Source: Romboutsia faecis
Lineage (GTDB): Bacteria > Bacillota > Clostridia > Peptostreptococcales > Peptostreptococcaceae
Direction of reading: 5' to 3'
DNA: 64,000 bases
Assembly (NCBI RefSeq): GCF_014323405.1
Contig: NZ_JACRWE010000001.1
Span: forward strand, 620,001 to 684,000
Below are positions 9,355-17,848 of this stretch, one piece after another (the stretch's first letter is position 1; every line of letters starts with the position of its first letter). Below the pieces are notes generated by a model. It worked only from the letters and a program-made list of their open reading frames with translations, was not told where the DNA came from and did no database searches. The position numbers and the translations under genes are program-made.

Positions 9355-9402
9355 TTTTTGATATAGGTATTATTTTTTTTATATAAGTATATATATCAAA
9401 AA
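9355..9402 (-). promoter_or_regulatory. Inverted repeat upstream of the TetR gene
   Basis: TTTTTGATATA (9355-9365) and TATATCAAAAA (9392-9402) are perfect 11-base arms separated by 26 bases, upstream of the TetR start. This is a possible autoregulatory site, unlike the GGCATGCC operators. The arms are AT-rich, so chance is possible. Confidence 0.4.
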
Positions 9403-9439
9403 AATAAGAAGCATCTTCAACAAGATACTTCTTATTTTT
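9401..9439 (-). terminator. Terminator after the 60-residue basic protein gene
   Basis: Arms of about 17 bases (AAAATAAGAAGCATCTT and AAGATACTTCTTATTTT, one mismatch) flank a short loop. T residues follow on both strands. Confidence 0.75.
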
Positions 9440-9450
9440 CTTCGATTAAA

Positions 9451-9633
9451 TTAATCATCTTTTTTTACTTTATGATATAGTTTTTCTTTTTTTGTTTTAT
9501 TAGTGCCACTATTTCTTGCCCCTATTTTCTCGCCATCTTTAACGCCAATTTCTGAACCATGTTCAAAATACATTTTTCTTAGTTCTGCGTTAGACTTTGG
9601 TCTATCCTTCATTCTATTTTTATTATTGTCCAT
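9451..9633 (-). CDS. Small basic hydrophilic protein, unknown function
   Basis: A 60-residue protein with no hydrophobic segment and no cysteine, rich in Lys, Asn and Gly. The GGAGG site before the ATG and the terminator after the stop support a real gene. The size and composition are reminiscent of small spore-core proteins, but the alpha/beta SASP signature is absent, so I do not assign it. It is a single-gene unit between the TetR and DUF2812 genes. Confidence 0.6.
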   Translation of the reverse strand: MDNNKNRMKDRPKSNAELRKMYFEHGSEIGVKDGEKIGARNSGTNKTKKEKLYHKVKKDD

Positions 9634-9683
9634 AAATGCCTCCTGAAACTTTTGAATGATCCTGACAAGCTTAATTTATCCAT

Positions 9684-10844
9684 TTAGGGTATTTTATATT
9701 CTTCTATTCTCTTCTTTGTTCGCAGATAGTATCTAAATATGTTTATATAAAATATACTAAACTCTATTACCAAAACTATACTTAATATTGAAATCGATAA
9801 TGAATCAATTCTTTTATTTATAAAATTACTTATATCTGTCATTATTATATATAACTCTATAAAAATAAGTGGAAGATATAATAATGAATGTATTATTAAA
9901 ACATTTTTAGCTTGCTTTTTAATTTCTTCTACATCTGAATACATTTTAGGAATTTTATCCTCATATTCTTTTCCCCACACAGACCATTTAAATATATTTC
10001 CAAAAGAATTATATAGTAATTTCCATCCATCTTGTTTATAAATTTCATAATACATATTATCAGTTTTGTTTTTGTAATCTGCTATATATTTTACTTTACG
10101 TGGACTTCCTTTTTTAAAATAAAATGTTGATCCAATCTTACTAATTTTATGTAAATTATAACCTTTAAGCTCCATATTTTCTAGCCAATCCATTGTCTTA
10201 TCTGGAGAATAAATCCAACCTAATCTTGTTTTGTAAATAACTTCTGAATCATTTTCTAAATTAAAATCATTCATTATTTCTTCATATTCACTTTTGCTAT
10301 CTTTTTCTCTTAATAATTCTTTATTTAATTTATTAATCTTATAGTATAAGTATAAGTTCATCGTTAAAATTAAGAAAAATACAATTTGTGCAGTACTAAA
10401 AGAGAAACTTTCTTTTATATCAATACTACCTAATGCTCCTAGTAAAAATGTACTCGGCATAATTATTGATATAGTACCTAGATAAAAACAGCAATATAAC
10501 CCAAAAGCACCCAGCATTATTTTTATATTCTTATTTCTTCTCAATAAGTTTTCTCTAGATGGATTTATACTAGCTTGATTTTCGTTACATAAAAATATCC
10601 ATCTACCCTTATTAACTACTGTATTCCATCCATTATATTTCAAAGTATTTGAAATATTTTTATTTCCTTTTTCTAAATAATCTATCTTATATATTAATTT
10701 TTTCGAAGTGGCTTTTTTAAATATAAATTCTCTCGTTAATGTATTAATATCCTCTAATACATAACCTTCTTCAGACATTTCCCCTAACCATGTTTCAATT
10801 TTTATAATATTAAAGCTCCAAAAAAGCTTAGTCACCCTTTTCAT
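9684..10844 (-). CDS. DUF2812-type membrane protein with two repeats
   Basis: A 386-residue membrane protein. Two soluble modules of the DUF2812 type, at about 1-85 ('FWSFNIIKIETWLGEMSEEG') and about 205-290 ('SPDKTMDWLENMELKGYN'), each end in a W-x-x-L/F-Y strand. Each is followed by a pair of membrane helices (about 110-165 and 320-375). The start overlaps the end of the PadR gene by 17 bases, so the two are translationally coupled. PadR/DUF2812 pairs are common in Clostridia and Bacilli. The molecular role is not known. Confidence 0.75.
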   Translation of the reverse strand: MKRVTKLFWSFNIIKIETWLGEMSEEGYVLEDINTLTREFIFKKATSKKLIYKIDYLEKGNKNISNTLKYNGWNTVVNKGRWIFLCNENQASINPSRENLLRRNKNIKIMLGAFGLYCCFYLGTISIIMPSTFLLGALGSIDIKESFSFSTAQIVFFLILTMNLYLYYKINKLNKELLREKDSKSEYEEIMNDFNLENDSEVIYKTRLGWIYSPDKTMDWLENMELKGYNLHKISKIGSTFYFKKGSPRKVKYIADYKNKTDNMYYEIYKQDGWKLLYNSFGNIFKWSVWGKEYEDKIPKMYSDVEEIKKQAKNVLIIHSLLYLPLIFIELYIIMTDISNFINKRIDSLSISILSIVLVIEFSIFYINIFRYYLRTKKRIEEYKIP

Positions 10845-11169
10845 AAAATTCCCCCTCTAATTTAATAGCATTATTGTATAACTCTTTTATTCTATTTATC
10901 TCACTTTTCATTAACACTTTACCTAAATCAGTTATTTCATAAATAGTCTTTCTATTCTCATCAGCATATATAGTTATAATACCTGCTTTTTTCATTTTAT
11001 TTATAGTCCCATACACAGTCCCTGAACCTAATCTTATTCTTCCATTAGTCATTTCCTCAACATGTTGAATTATACCGTATCCATGCCTAGGTTCACTCAA
11101 TGAAAGTAAAATGTAGTATGCCGTTTCACTCATAGGCATAAAAGCCTTAAGTATCTTTTCTAAACTCAT
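10828..11169 (-). CDS. PadR-family transcriptional regulator
   Basis: A 113-residue winged-helix repressor. The pattern 'YYILLSLSEPRHGYGIIQHV' followed by RIRLGSGTVYGTINKM is the PadR N-terminal domain, and the short remainder is the dimerising helix. It is the first gene of the unit with the DUF2812 protein. Two inverted operator-like sites lie in its own promoter, consistent with the autoregulation typical of PadR/LmrR proteins. Confidence 0.85.
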   Translation of the reverse strand: MSLEKILKAFMPMSETAYYILLSLSEPRHGYGIIQHVEEMTNGRIRLGSGTVYGTINKMKKAGIITIYADENRKTIYEITDLGKVLMKSEINRIKELYNNAIKLEGEFYEKGD

Positions 11170-11200
11170 ATTTTCACCTCCAATAAAACCTTACTAATAT

Positions 11201-11257
11201 ATGTCACGTTGTGATATATCATAATAAAACTATATCATATCGTGACATAATTTACAA
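11201..11257 (-). promoter_or_regulatory. padR promoter with two facing operator sites
   Basis: A TTGTAA -35 (11252-11257) and TATAGT -10 (11229-11234) lie 17 bases apart on the minus strand. The sites at 11201-11217 (ATGTCACGTTGTGATAT) and 11232-11248 (the same motif in reverse, ATGTCACGATATGATAT) face each other with centres 31 bp apart. One occupies the promoter spacer and one lies downstream of the start site. These are inferred PadR operators. Confidence 0.7.
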
Positions 11258-11260
11258 AAA

Positions 11261-11293
11261 AAGAATGCCTAAATTAACCTAGACATTCTTTTT
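11261..11293 (-). terminator. Terminator after the ABC exporter gene
   Basis: AAGAATG pairs with CATTCTT around an internal loop with further weak pairing. A T run follows on both sides, immediately downstream of the stop at 11302 on the minus strand. Confidence 0.7.
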
Positions 11294-11301
11294 TATCAAT
11301 A

Positions 11302-12999
11302 TTATTTATGAAGTTTACTATAAACTCCACCTTTACTTATTAATTCATCATGAGTACCCCTTTCAGCTATTCCACTATCTGTTAGAACTACTATTTCATC
11401 TGCATTTCTTATAGTCGATAACCTATGAGCTACTACTAAGTTTGTTCTATCCTTACTTAACTCCTCTAAGGATGCCTGAATTTCTCTTTCCGTAACATTA
11501 TCAAGTGCTGAAGTAGCTTCATCAAGTATGATTATTGGAGGATTCTTTAAGAATATTCTAGATATAGAAATTCTTTGCTTTTGACCTCCAGATAATTTAA
11601 CTCCTCTTTCTCCTATATAAGTATCATATCCTTCTGGTAAACTTTCAATAAATTCGTGTATTCTAGCTTTCTTAGCTGCTTCAATAATTTCCTTATCACT
11701 AGCATCAGGCTTTGCACAAATAATATTATCTTTTATAGTTCCTGTAAATAAAAAGACATCTTGCTGAACTACTCCAATATTCTTTCTTAAAGATTTTAAA
11801 CTTACATCTTTAACACTTATTCCATCTATTTTTATATCACCTTGTTCAAATTCATAAAATCTTGGTATTAAACTACACAATGTAGTTTTCCCTCCACCTG
11901 ATGGCCCAACTAAAGCTACAGTTTTTCCAGCTTCTATATTTAAATTTAAACCTTTTAATACTTCTTTTTTATCTTCATAAGTAAAAGATATATTTTCAAT
12001 ATTTATATTTCCTTTTACATCTTTTAATTCTATAGGATTTTCAACTTCTTTTTCTGTATCTTCATTAACTATTTCCATAAATCTTTCAAATCCTGTCATA
12101 CCACTTTGATATTGTTCAGTAAAATTAATAAGTTTTTTAATAGGCTCAATGAACATTTTTACATATAATAAGTATGCTGTAAAATCTCCAAGAGTTATCT
12201 TACCTATATAAGCAAAATATCCTCCAGCTATCAGGGCTATGAGCTCTAGTATATCCATAAATAAATTCATTCCTGAGAAATAATCAGCCATAACCTTATA
12301 TGCTGATTCTCTAGCAACTTTAAATACATTATTACTACTATTAAATTTCTTTAATTCTTCATACTCATTACAAAAAGATTTGGTAACTTTCATACCAGCT
12401 ATACTATTTTCTAAAGTAGCATTAACATCCCCAGTCTTTACTCTTGTTTCCATAAATGCTTTATTCATTCTTTTTCTTTGTGCAATCGCAAACCATATTA
12501 ACAATGGTAGTATTGCAAATATAATAAGTGTTAAAGAAACATTTATATTTAAAAGTATAAAGAAAGAACCTATAAGCATCACTCCAGATATAAATAAGTC
12601 CTCTGGTCCATGATGAGCAAGTTCTGATACTTCCATTAAATCATTAATTATTCTAGACATTGTAACACCAGTCTTATTATTGTCAAAATAAGAATTAGGT
12701 AGCTTTTGTAAATGAGTAAACACATAACTTCTCATATCCCCCTGCATTCTAACTCCAACAACATGCCCCCAATATTGCATAAAATGATTTAATATTGCTT
12801 TGAAAATAAATATAACAACAAGTGTTATACCAAATATCATTAACATTCTTAAATCTTTATTAGGCACAACATCATTCATAATATCCCTAGTTATCATAGG
12901 ATATACTAGGTTACACGCCGAAAATAAAAAAGCTGCTAAAAGATCTAAGAAAAAAAGTTTCTTGTACGGTGCATAGTATTTTATAAAATCTTTTATCAT
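11302..12999 (-). CDS. ABC exporter, fused permease and ATPase (MsbA/MdlB-like)
   Basis: A 565-residue half-transporter. Six membrane helices fill residues about 15-310 and the ATPase follows from about 325. Visible ATPase motifs are Walker A VGPSGGGKTT, the Q-loop VQQDVFL, the signature LSGGQKQRIS, Walker B IIILDEATSALD and the switch histidine in VVAHRLSTI. It should work as a homodimer exporting a lipid, drug or peptide. It is a single-gene unit with a good AGGAGG site and its own terminator. No peptide substrate gene or partner half-transporter is adjacent, so the cargo is unknown. Confidence 0.85.
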   Translation of the reverse strand: MIKDFIKYYAPYKKLFFLDLLAAFLFSACNLVYPMITRDIMNDVVPNKDLRMLMIFGITLVVIFIFKAILNHFMQYWGHVVGVRMQGDMRSYVFTHLQKLPNSYFDNNKTGVTMSRIINDLMEVSELAHHGPEDLFISGVMLIGSFFILLNINVSLTLIIFAILPLLIWFAIAQRKRMNKAFMETRVKTGDVNATLENSIAGMKVTKSFCNEYEELKKFNSSNNVFKVARESAYKVMADYFSGMNLFMDILELIALIAGGYFAYIGKITLGDFTAYLLYVKMFIEPIKKLINFTEQYQSGMTGFERFMEIVNEDTEKEVENPIELKDVKGNINIENISFTYEDKKEVLKGLNLNIEAGKTVALVGPSGGGKTTLCSLIPRFYEFEQGDIKIDGISVKDVSLKSLRKNIGVVQQDVFLFTGTIKDNIICAKPDASDKEIIEAAKKARIHEFIESLPEGYDTYIGERGVKLSGGQKQRISISRIFLKNPPIIILDEATSALDNVTEREIQASLEELSKDRTNLVVAHRLSTIRNADEIVVLTDSGIAERGTHDELISKGGVYSKLHK

Positions 13000-13089
13000 A
13001 CTAACTCCTCCTATCTATGATTATATTTTTTGTTATAAAATTAGTATATCATATACTTATTACCCAACTAAAAGAAAGCTACACAATAT

Positions 13090-13124
13090 AAAAGAGATGA
13101 TCCATAATAAAAATCATCTCTTTT
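13090..13124 (-). terminator. Terminator after the siderophore-binding protein gene
   Basis: A perfect 12-base stem (AAAAGAGATGAT with ATCATCTCTTTT) with an 11-base loop and T-rich flanks. It ends the yclNOPQ-type operon. Confidence 0.75.
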
Positions 13125-13205
13125 AATTGCATATTTATATATTTAACATCATATATATCAATTTTTTCATTAATTCTATTCTGTTTTTTATATTTATTTA
13201 CTTTA

Positions 13206-14150
13206 TTATTTTATTGCATTAGCTATATCATCTATCATTATATTTATAGAATTAAGTCCACCATCATTTATATACCAAGTATAAGCATCTAAATATATTA
13301 TTTTTCCATTTTTATATGCATCCATAGACTTAACTATATCGTTATTTAATACAGACTCAGCAGTAGATTCTCCACCTGTAGCAGCACCTCTATCTAATAC
13401 TATTAAATACTCTGGATTTTGTTCAGCTAAATATTCAAATGTAACTGTTTGACCATGAGTTGAATCATCTATTGTTTTATCTGCACTTATAAATCCAAGG
13501 CCTTGGTTTAATAATGCAAATCTTGATTTATCACTATAAACACTTAAGTTGCCTTCATTTACCATAACTGTTAAAGCTTCTTTACCATCAACTAACTTTT
13601 TAACTTCATTTAATCTATCTTCTACTTTTGTTAATTCTTCCGAAGCTTTTTCTTCTACTTCAAATAGTTCAGCTATAGTATTTACATTTTCTTTTACACT
13701 ACCTACATAGTCAGCGTTATCTTTTGATACTGATATTGTTGGTGCTATTTCATTTAATTGGTCATAGTAATCAGCCTGTCTTCCTCCTATTATTATTAAA
13801 TCTGGATCTGCTGACTTTATAGCTTCTAAATCTACCTCTTTAACTGTACCAACTTTTTTATATTTATCTGATTCATATTTTGATAGATTTTCTGGATATG
13901 TAGATGTTGGAACACCAACTACATTATCTATTCCTAAAGCCTCCATTGTATCTAGAGTTGGTATATCAAATACTACTACTCTCTCAGGATTTTTTTCTAC
14001 TTTTGTTTCTCCTAAATTATGTGTTATTGTCATTGTACTCTCTGCTGCTACATTATTTTCCGGTGTAACACCCTTTTTGCTACTTAATGCAAATGATCCT
14101 ACTAATCCTACTATTGCAACTCCTGCAATTATTGCTGCCTTTTTATTCAT
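13206..14150 (-). CDS. yclQ: Siderophore ABC transporter substrate-binding protein (YclQ-like)
   Basis: A 314-residue binding protein that captures a ferric siderophore (petrobactin/catecholate type in Bacillus YclQ) outside the membrane. It matches YclQ along its length: NPERVVVFDIPTLDT, DPDLIIIGGRQADYY, 'STHGQTVTFEYL', YLIVLDRGAA and IIYLDAYTWY. The N-terminus is a hydrophobic segment (about 4-23) followed by SSKKG, but there is no lipobox cysteine anywhere in it. The protein is therefore either anchored by an uncleaved helix or secreted. It is last in a permease-permease-ATPase-binding protein operon and has an extra Fur-like box and hairpin in front of it. Confidence 0.85.
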   Translation of the reverse strand: MNKKAAIIAGVAIVGLVGSFALSSKKGVTPENNVAAESTMTITHNLGETKVEKNPERVVVFDIPTLDTMEALGIDNVVGVPTSTYPENLSKYESDKYKKVGTVKEVDLEAIKSADPDLIIIGGRQADYYDQLNEIAPTISVSKDNADYVGSVKENVNTIAELFEVEEKASEELTKVEDRLNEVKKLVDGKEALTVMVNEGNLSVYSDKSRFALLNQGLGFISADKTIDDSTHGQTVTFEYLAEQNPEYLIVLDRGAATGGESTAESVLNNDIVKSMDAYKNGKIIYLDAYTWYINDGGLNSINIMIDDIANAIK

Positions 14151-14192
14151 AATATCTCCCTCTCCTTTTATAAGATTTTCTTTTATATTTTT

Positions 14193-14219
14193 ATATTGAT
14201 TTTCTTTCTAAATCAATAT
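14193..14219 (-). ncRNA. Leader hairpin before yclQ
   Basis: A perfect ten-base stem (ATATTGATTT with AAATCAATAT) around a seven-base loop lies in the untranslated region before yclQ. The role is unknown; it could shield the 5' end of a processed mRNA. Confidence 0.5.
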
Positions 14220-14220
14220 T

Positions 14221-14241
14221 TAAAATCATTATCAATTAATT
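14221..14241 (-). promoter_or_regulatory. Fur-like box and possible internal promoter of yclQ
   Basis: AATTGATAATGATTTTA on the minus strand resembles the Fur repeat GATAATGAT. TTGATA followed 17 bases later by TTTAGA could be a weak internal promoter. This would give the binding protein separate iron control. Confidence 0.5.
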
Positions 14242-14249
14242 TTCTTTTT

Positions 14250-14278
14250 ATAGGACAATCTAAAGTAGATTGTCCTAT
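14250..14278 (-). ncRNA. Intercistronic hairpin between yclP and yclQ
   Basis: A perfect 13-base stem (ATAGGACAATCTA/TAGATTGTCCTAT) with a three-base loop. On the minus strand it is followed by AAAAAG rather than T, so it is more likely an mRNA stabiliser or processing site than a terminator. Confidence 0.65.
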
Positions 14279-14283
14279 AAAAT

Positions 14284-15039
14284 TTAGAAATAAACACATA
14301 TTTTATTTCCATTTATCTCTTTTATATCAAAATTCATTTCATATATATCTTCAAGAACTTCTTTTTGAACTATTTCATTAGTTGTTCCTACTTTCTCTAT
14401 CTTACCATTTTTCAGAGCAACTATATTATCAGAATAACAAGATGCAAAGTTTATATCATGCATAACTAATACAATTGTCTTACCTAAATCATCACAAAGA
14501 TTTCTAAGAACCTTCATCATCTGAACTGAATGAGACATATCTAAATTATTTAAAGGTTCGTCAAGCAATATGTATTCCGTATTTTGAGCTATAACCATAG
14601 CTATATAAGCTCTTTGTCTTTGACCTCCACTTAATTCATCTAAGTATTTATCTTGTATATCTGTTAATTTCATATATTCTATAGCTTCATTAATATATTT
14701 TTCATCTTCTGAGTTTAAATTACCTTCACTGTGTGGGAATCGTCCAAATCCAACTAATTCTCTAATTGTAAGCTTTAAGCTTATATTATTTGATTGTTTA
14801 AGTATTGCTATTTTTTTTGCTAAGTCCTTAGTATGATAATCACTTAGATTCTTACCTTCAATAACTACATCTCCACCATCTCCAGATATAAGTCTAGTAA
14901 CTATTCCTAAAACTGTACTTTTACCAGCTCCATTAGGACCTATAAATGAAGTTATTTTACCTTTTTCTATATTGAAAGAAACATTGTCTACAACATTTCT
15001 GTCTTTATACTTTTTAAAAATATTCTTTATTTCTATCAT
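14284..15039 (-). CDS. yclP: Siderophore ABC transporter ATPase (YclP-like)
   Basis: A 251-residue cytoplasmic ATPase of the FepC class. It has Walker A IGPNGAGKST, the Q-loop near ILKQSNN, the signature LSGGQRQRAYIAM, Walker B YILLDEPLNNLD and the switch histidine in VMHDINFA. It starts on the base after the yclO stop codon, so the two are tightly coupled. It powers import through the YclN/YclO pair. Confidence 0.9.
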   Translation of the reverse strand: MIEIKNIFKKYKDRNVVDNVSFNIEKGKITSFIGPNGAGKSTVLGIVTRLISGDGGDVVIEGKNLSDYHTKDLAKKIAILKQSNNISLKLTIRELVGFGRFPHSEGNLNSEDEKYINEAIEYMKLTDIQDKYLDELSGGQRQRAYIAMVIAQNTEYILLDEPLNNLDMSHSVQMMKVLRNLCDDLGKTIVLVMHDINFASCYSDNIVALKNGKIEKVGTTNEIVQKEVLEDIYEMNFDIKEINGNKICVYF

Positions 15040-16044
15040 CTATTTGCTCTCCTTTAATAAAAGCTGTATAAAGTAAATACCACCTATAAAGTTTATTATT
15101 ACACTTAAAGTTGTATTAAAACTAAATATATGTTGTACAAAGAATTGACCACCTACAAGAGTTATCAAGCTTATTAAAGTTGCTCCTGTAATTAAATACT
15201 TATGCTTATATGTCTTAAGACCTTCCCTTGCAACGTTAGCTACTATTAATCCTAAGAATGTCATTGGTCCTATAAGTGCTGTAGATATTGATACTAATAC
15301 TGAAATCACTATTATCATTTTTTTAACTAATTTATCGTAGTCAACACCTAAGTTTATTGCTTGTTCTCTACCTAGAGATAATACATCCAAATACTTTATA
15401 TCATCATATATAAAAGGTATCATAGCAATAATAATTACCATAGATATCATAAGTACATCTGTGTTAATATTATTTAAACTAGCTATCATGCTACTTTGCA
15501 AAGCTAAAAACTCATTTGGATCAATTACCATTTGCATAAATGATGATCCACTTTTAAATAATGTTCCAAATATCATTCCTACTAATAGTAAGAAGAATAT
15601 ATCATTTTTTCCTTTTTCAAATAATACTTTGTATAAAAGTATTGATGCACCAACCATTATACCTACATTTATTATAAAGTTATAACTTGCATTAACTATA
15701 AATATACTTGTTGATCCAAATACAAATACTATAACAGTTTGTACTAAAACATATAGTGAATCTAAACCTAATACACTAGGTGTTAGTATTTGATTATTTG
15801 TTATAGTTTGGAAGACTACTGTTGTAAATGCTATACAACCTCCACCTAAAATCATAGCTAAAATTTTAGGTATTCTTTGAGATATAGCATAATCAAAATG
15901 TTTCATGTCTATTCCATAGAATAAAAACAGTGTTGTAAATATTAATACTAAAGCTCCCATTATGTATAAGTTTTTATTTAAATCCATATTAAATCTATTA
16001 ATTTTATTTTTGTTTACTTTTTTATTTATACTATTAAGCTGCAC
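15040..16044 (-). CDS. yclO: Siderophore ABC transporter permease 2 (YclO-like)
   Basis: A 334-residue FecCD-family permease with about nine or ten membrane helices. The conserved 'GPMTFLGLIVANVAREGLK' loop that contacts the ATPase is present near residue 255. It starts with GTG at 16044 behind an AAGGAGG site that lies inside the end of yclN, overlapping it by 11 bases. It forms the channel heterodimer with YclN. Confidence 0.85.
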   Translation of the reverse strand: MQLNSINKKVNKNKINRFNMDLNKNLYIMGALVLIFTTLFLFYGIDMKHFDYAISQRIPKILAMILGGGCIAFTTVVFQTITNNQILTPSVLGLDSLYVLVQTVIVFVFGSTSIFIVNASYNFIINVGIMVGASILLYKVLFEKGKNDIFFLLLVGMIFGTLFKSGSSFMQMVIDPNEFLALQSSMIASLNNINTDVLMISMVIIIAMIPFIYDDIKYLDVLSLGREQAINLGVDYDKLVKKMIIVISVLVSISTALIGPMTFLGLIVANVAREGLKTYKHKYLITGATLISLITLVGGQFFVQHIFSFNTTLSVIINFIGGIYFIQLLLKESK

Positions 16045-16987
16045 TTACATTCCTCCTTAATAAAAGGTAAAGGAATATTATACTTCCCATAACACCTACT
16101 GTTAATCCTATTGTTATTTCATACGGATATATAACTAATCTTCCAAATATATCACATGCTAAAACAAAAACTGCACCAAATAATCCTGTATGCCATATAT
16201 TTTCCTTTATATTATCTCCTCTATATAATGACACTATATTAGGAACTATAAGACCTATATATGGTATACTTCCTGCTGTTACAACTACACATACAGTTAC
16301 TAATGCAACTATTACTAATCCTAAATTTACTACTTTTTTATAGTTAAGGCCTAAGTTTGTAGCAAAATCCTCTCCCATACCAGCAATAGTAAATCTATTA
16401 GCATAGATATAAGCTATTATTATCATTGGTATTGTTATATAAAGTATTTCATAGTTACCTTTTAATATCATTGAGAAATCTCCTTGCATCCATGCACCTA
16501 CATTTTGTGTAAGATTATGTTTGTAAGCTATAAAATCTGTAATAGAACCTATTATATTTCCAAACATAATACCTACTAATGGAACAAAAATTACATTTTT
16601 AAATTGAATCTTTCCAAGTATTTTCATAAACATAAATGTTCCTATTAGCGAGAATATAAATGCCACAACTGTCTTAGAGAACATTGATGCCTTTGGCATA
16701 AACAACATACATATTACTATACCCAATTGTGCTGCATCTATTGTAGCTCCTGTTGTTGGAGATACAAATTTATTTTTACTTATCTGTTGCATTATAAGAC
16801 CTGCTATACTCATTCCCATACCTGCAACTAGTATACTAATTAATCTAGGTATCCTACTTATCATAAATACCATAAGTTTATCCTGGTCTTTAGTAAATAT
16901 ATCTATTAATGTTATATCTTTGGCCCCTAAAAATAAGGATATATAAGATAAAGCAATCAATACTAAAATTAAATATCTTTTTTTCAT
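16034..16987 (-). CDS. yclN: Siderophore ABC transporter permease 1 (YclN-like)
   Basis: A 317-residue FecCD-family permease. It shows the family helix pattern, 'SRIPRLISILVAGMGMSIAG' near the N-terminus and GSIPYIGLIVPNIVSLYRGD near residue 245. It is the first gene of the Fur-controlled operon in the same order as Bacillus subtilis yclN-yclO-yclP-yclQ, which identifies the system as ferric siderophore uptake. No siderophore synthesis genes are nearby, which suggests use of foreign siderophores. Confidence 0.85.
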   Translation of the reverse strand: MKKRYLILVLIALSYISLFLGAKDITLIDIFTKDQDKLMVFMISRIPRLISILVAGMGMSIAGLIMQQISKNKFVSPTTGATIDAAQLGIVICMLFMPKASMFSKTVVAFIFSLIGTFMFMKILGKIQFKNVIFVPLVGIMFGNIIGSITDFIAYKHNLTQNVGAWMQGDFSMILKGNYEILYITIPMIIIAYIYANRFTIAGMGEDFATNLGLNYKKVVNLGLVIVALVTVCVVVTAGSIPYIGLIVPNIVSLYRGDNIKENIWHTGLFGAVFVLACDIFGRLVIYPYEITIGLTVGVMGSIIFLYLLLRRNVSAA

Positions 16988-17290
16988 TCTTTTCTCCCCA
17001 AGTAATAGTTATATTATTGAATATCACACTTATATTATATTGATAATTATTATCAATATACTTATGCAATAATATTATCAATAATAATTCTCATTGTCAA
17101 TACTTTTTAAACTTTTTAACTATATTTTTATTTTTATAATATTTTTAGATTTTCATAATCAAATTTATCTCTTTTTTTATATACCAAAATTTACATCAAT
17201 TAATCATACTTTTCAAATAAAAATAGTATTCAAAGTGAAATATATCTATTAACTATATATTTACCTTAAATACTATCCTACCTATTGTTT
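16988..17290 (-). other. Intergenic region holding the yclN promoter and Fur sites
   Basis: This 303-base stretch contains the Fur-controlled promoter (17037-17100). The remainder, about 17101-17290, is very AT-rich with no ORF, hairpin or repeat that I can support. Confidence 0.6.
17037..17100 (-). promoter_or_regulatory. Fur-controlled promoter with two Fur boxes
   Basis: On the minus strand TTGACA (17095-17100) and TAATAT (17072-17077) are exactly 17 bases apart. The spacer reads AATGAGAATTATTATTGA, a Fur-type box. Downstream, 17037-17059 is a perfect 23-bp palindrome ATATTGATAAT-T-ATTATCAATAT, a textbook Fur box. Iron-loaded Fur would repress yclNOPQ at both sites. Confidence 0.85.
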
Positions 17291-17821
17291 TTATTTAATA
17301 ATAAAATCTAATCTATCTTCATTTATAAGTAATATATCATTATCTATACATTCTTCTATAAAGTTTGATATATTTATATATTCATCTAAATTAAATTTAA
17401 CTATATCCATTTGATAATTCAAATCACTTATAATACCTATTAAGTCTTCTTTATCTGAAATTATCTCATTATATTTATCTGATCTAATTATTTCTAACTT
17501 TTTAAATTTATACTTTTTATATCCTTCGATTATAATTAGGTCCATATCATTATATAACTTAATGATATCTTTTAAATTTCTTTCTTCCCTTCTCTCTTCA
17601 ATAAAACTAACTCTATTTTTAGAAACTACACAAACCTTACTTGCTCCTGCTTTTCTATGCTTATAGCTATCCTTACCTTCTTGGTCTATATCAATGTCAT
17701 GGCAAGTGTGTTTTATAGTTCCAATCTTATATCCTCTGTCAGTTAGTATTTTTACTATATTTTCAATTAATGTAGTCTTACCTACACTAGAGTAAGAAGT
17801 TACAGATAATATATTGTACAT
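17291..17821 (-). CDS. mobB: Molybdopterin-guanine dinucleotide biosynthesis protein B
   Basis: A 176-residue P-loop GTPase-like protein. The N-terminus 'VTSYSSVGKTTLIENIV' is the MobB Walker A region with Ser replacing the first Gly of the usual loop. 'GYKIGTIKHTCHDIDIDQEG' is the MobB-specific segment, and DLIIIEGYK is the Walker B-like strand. The family helps deliver nucleotide or molybdopterin during dinucleotide cofactor assembly. It lies 27 bases downstream of moeA on the same strand and forms an operon with it. Confidence 0.85.
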   Translation of the reverse strand: MYNILSVTSYSSVGKTTLIENIVKILTDRGYKIGTIKHTCHDIDIDQEGKDSYKHRKAGASKVCVVSKNRVSFIEERREERNLKDIIKLYNDMDLIIIEGYKKYKFKKLEIIRSDKYNEIISDKEDLIGIISDLNYQMDIVKFNLDEYINISNFIEECIDNDILLINEDRLDFIIK

Positions 17822-17848
17822 TAATAATCCCCTCTAAAATTAATTTTC

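Noticed and set aside
16890..17081. 63-codon minus-strand reading frame upstream of yclN
   Set aside because: It runs through the Fur promoter region and overlaps yclN in another frame with no ribosome site.
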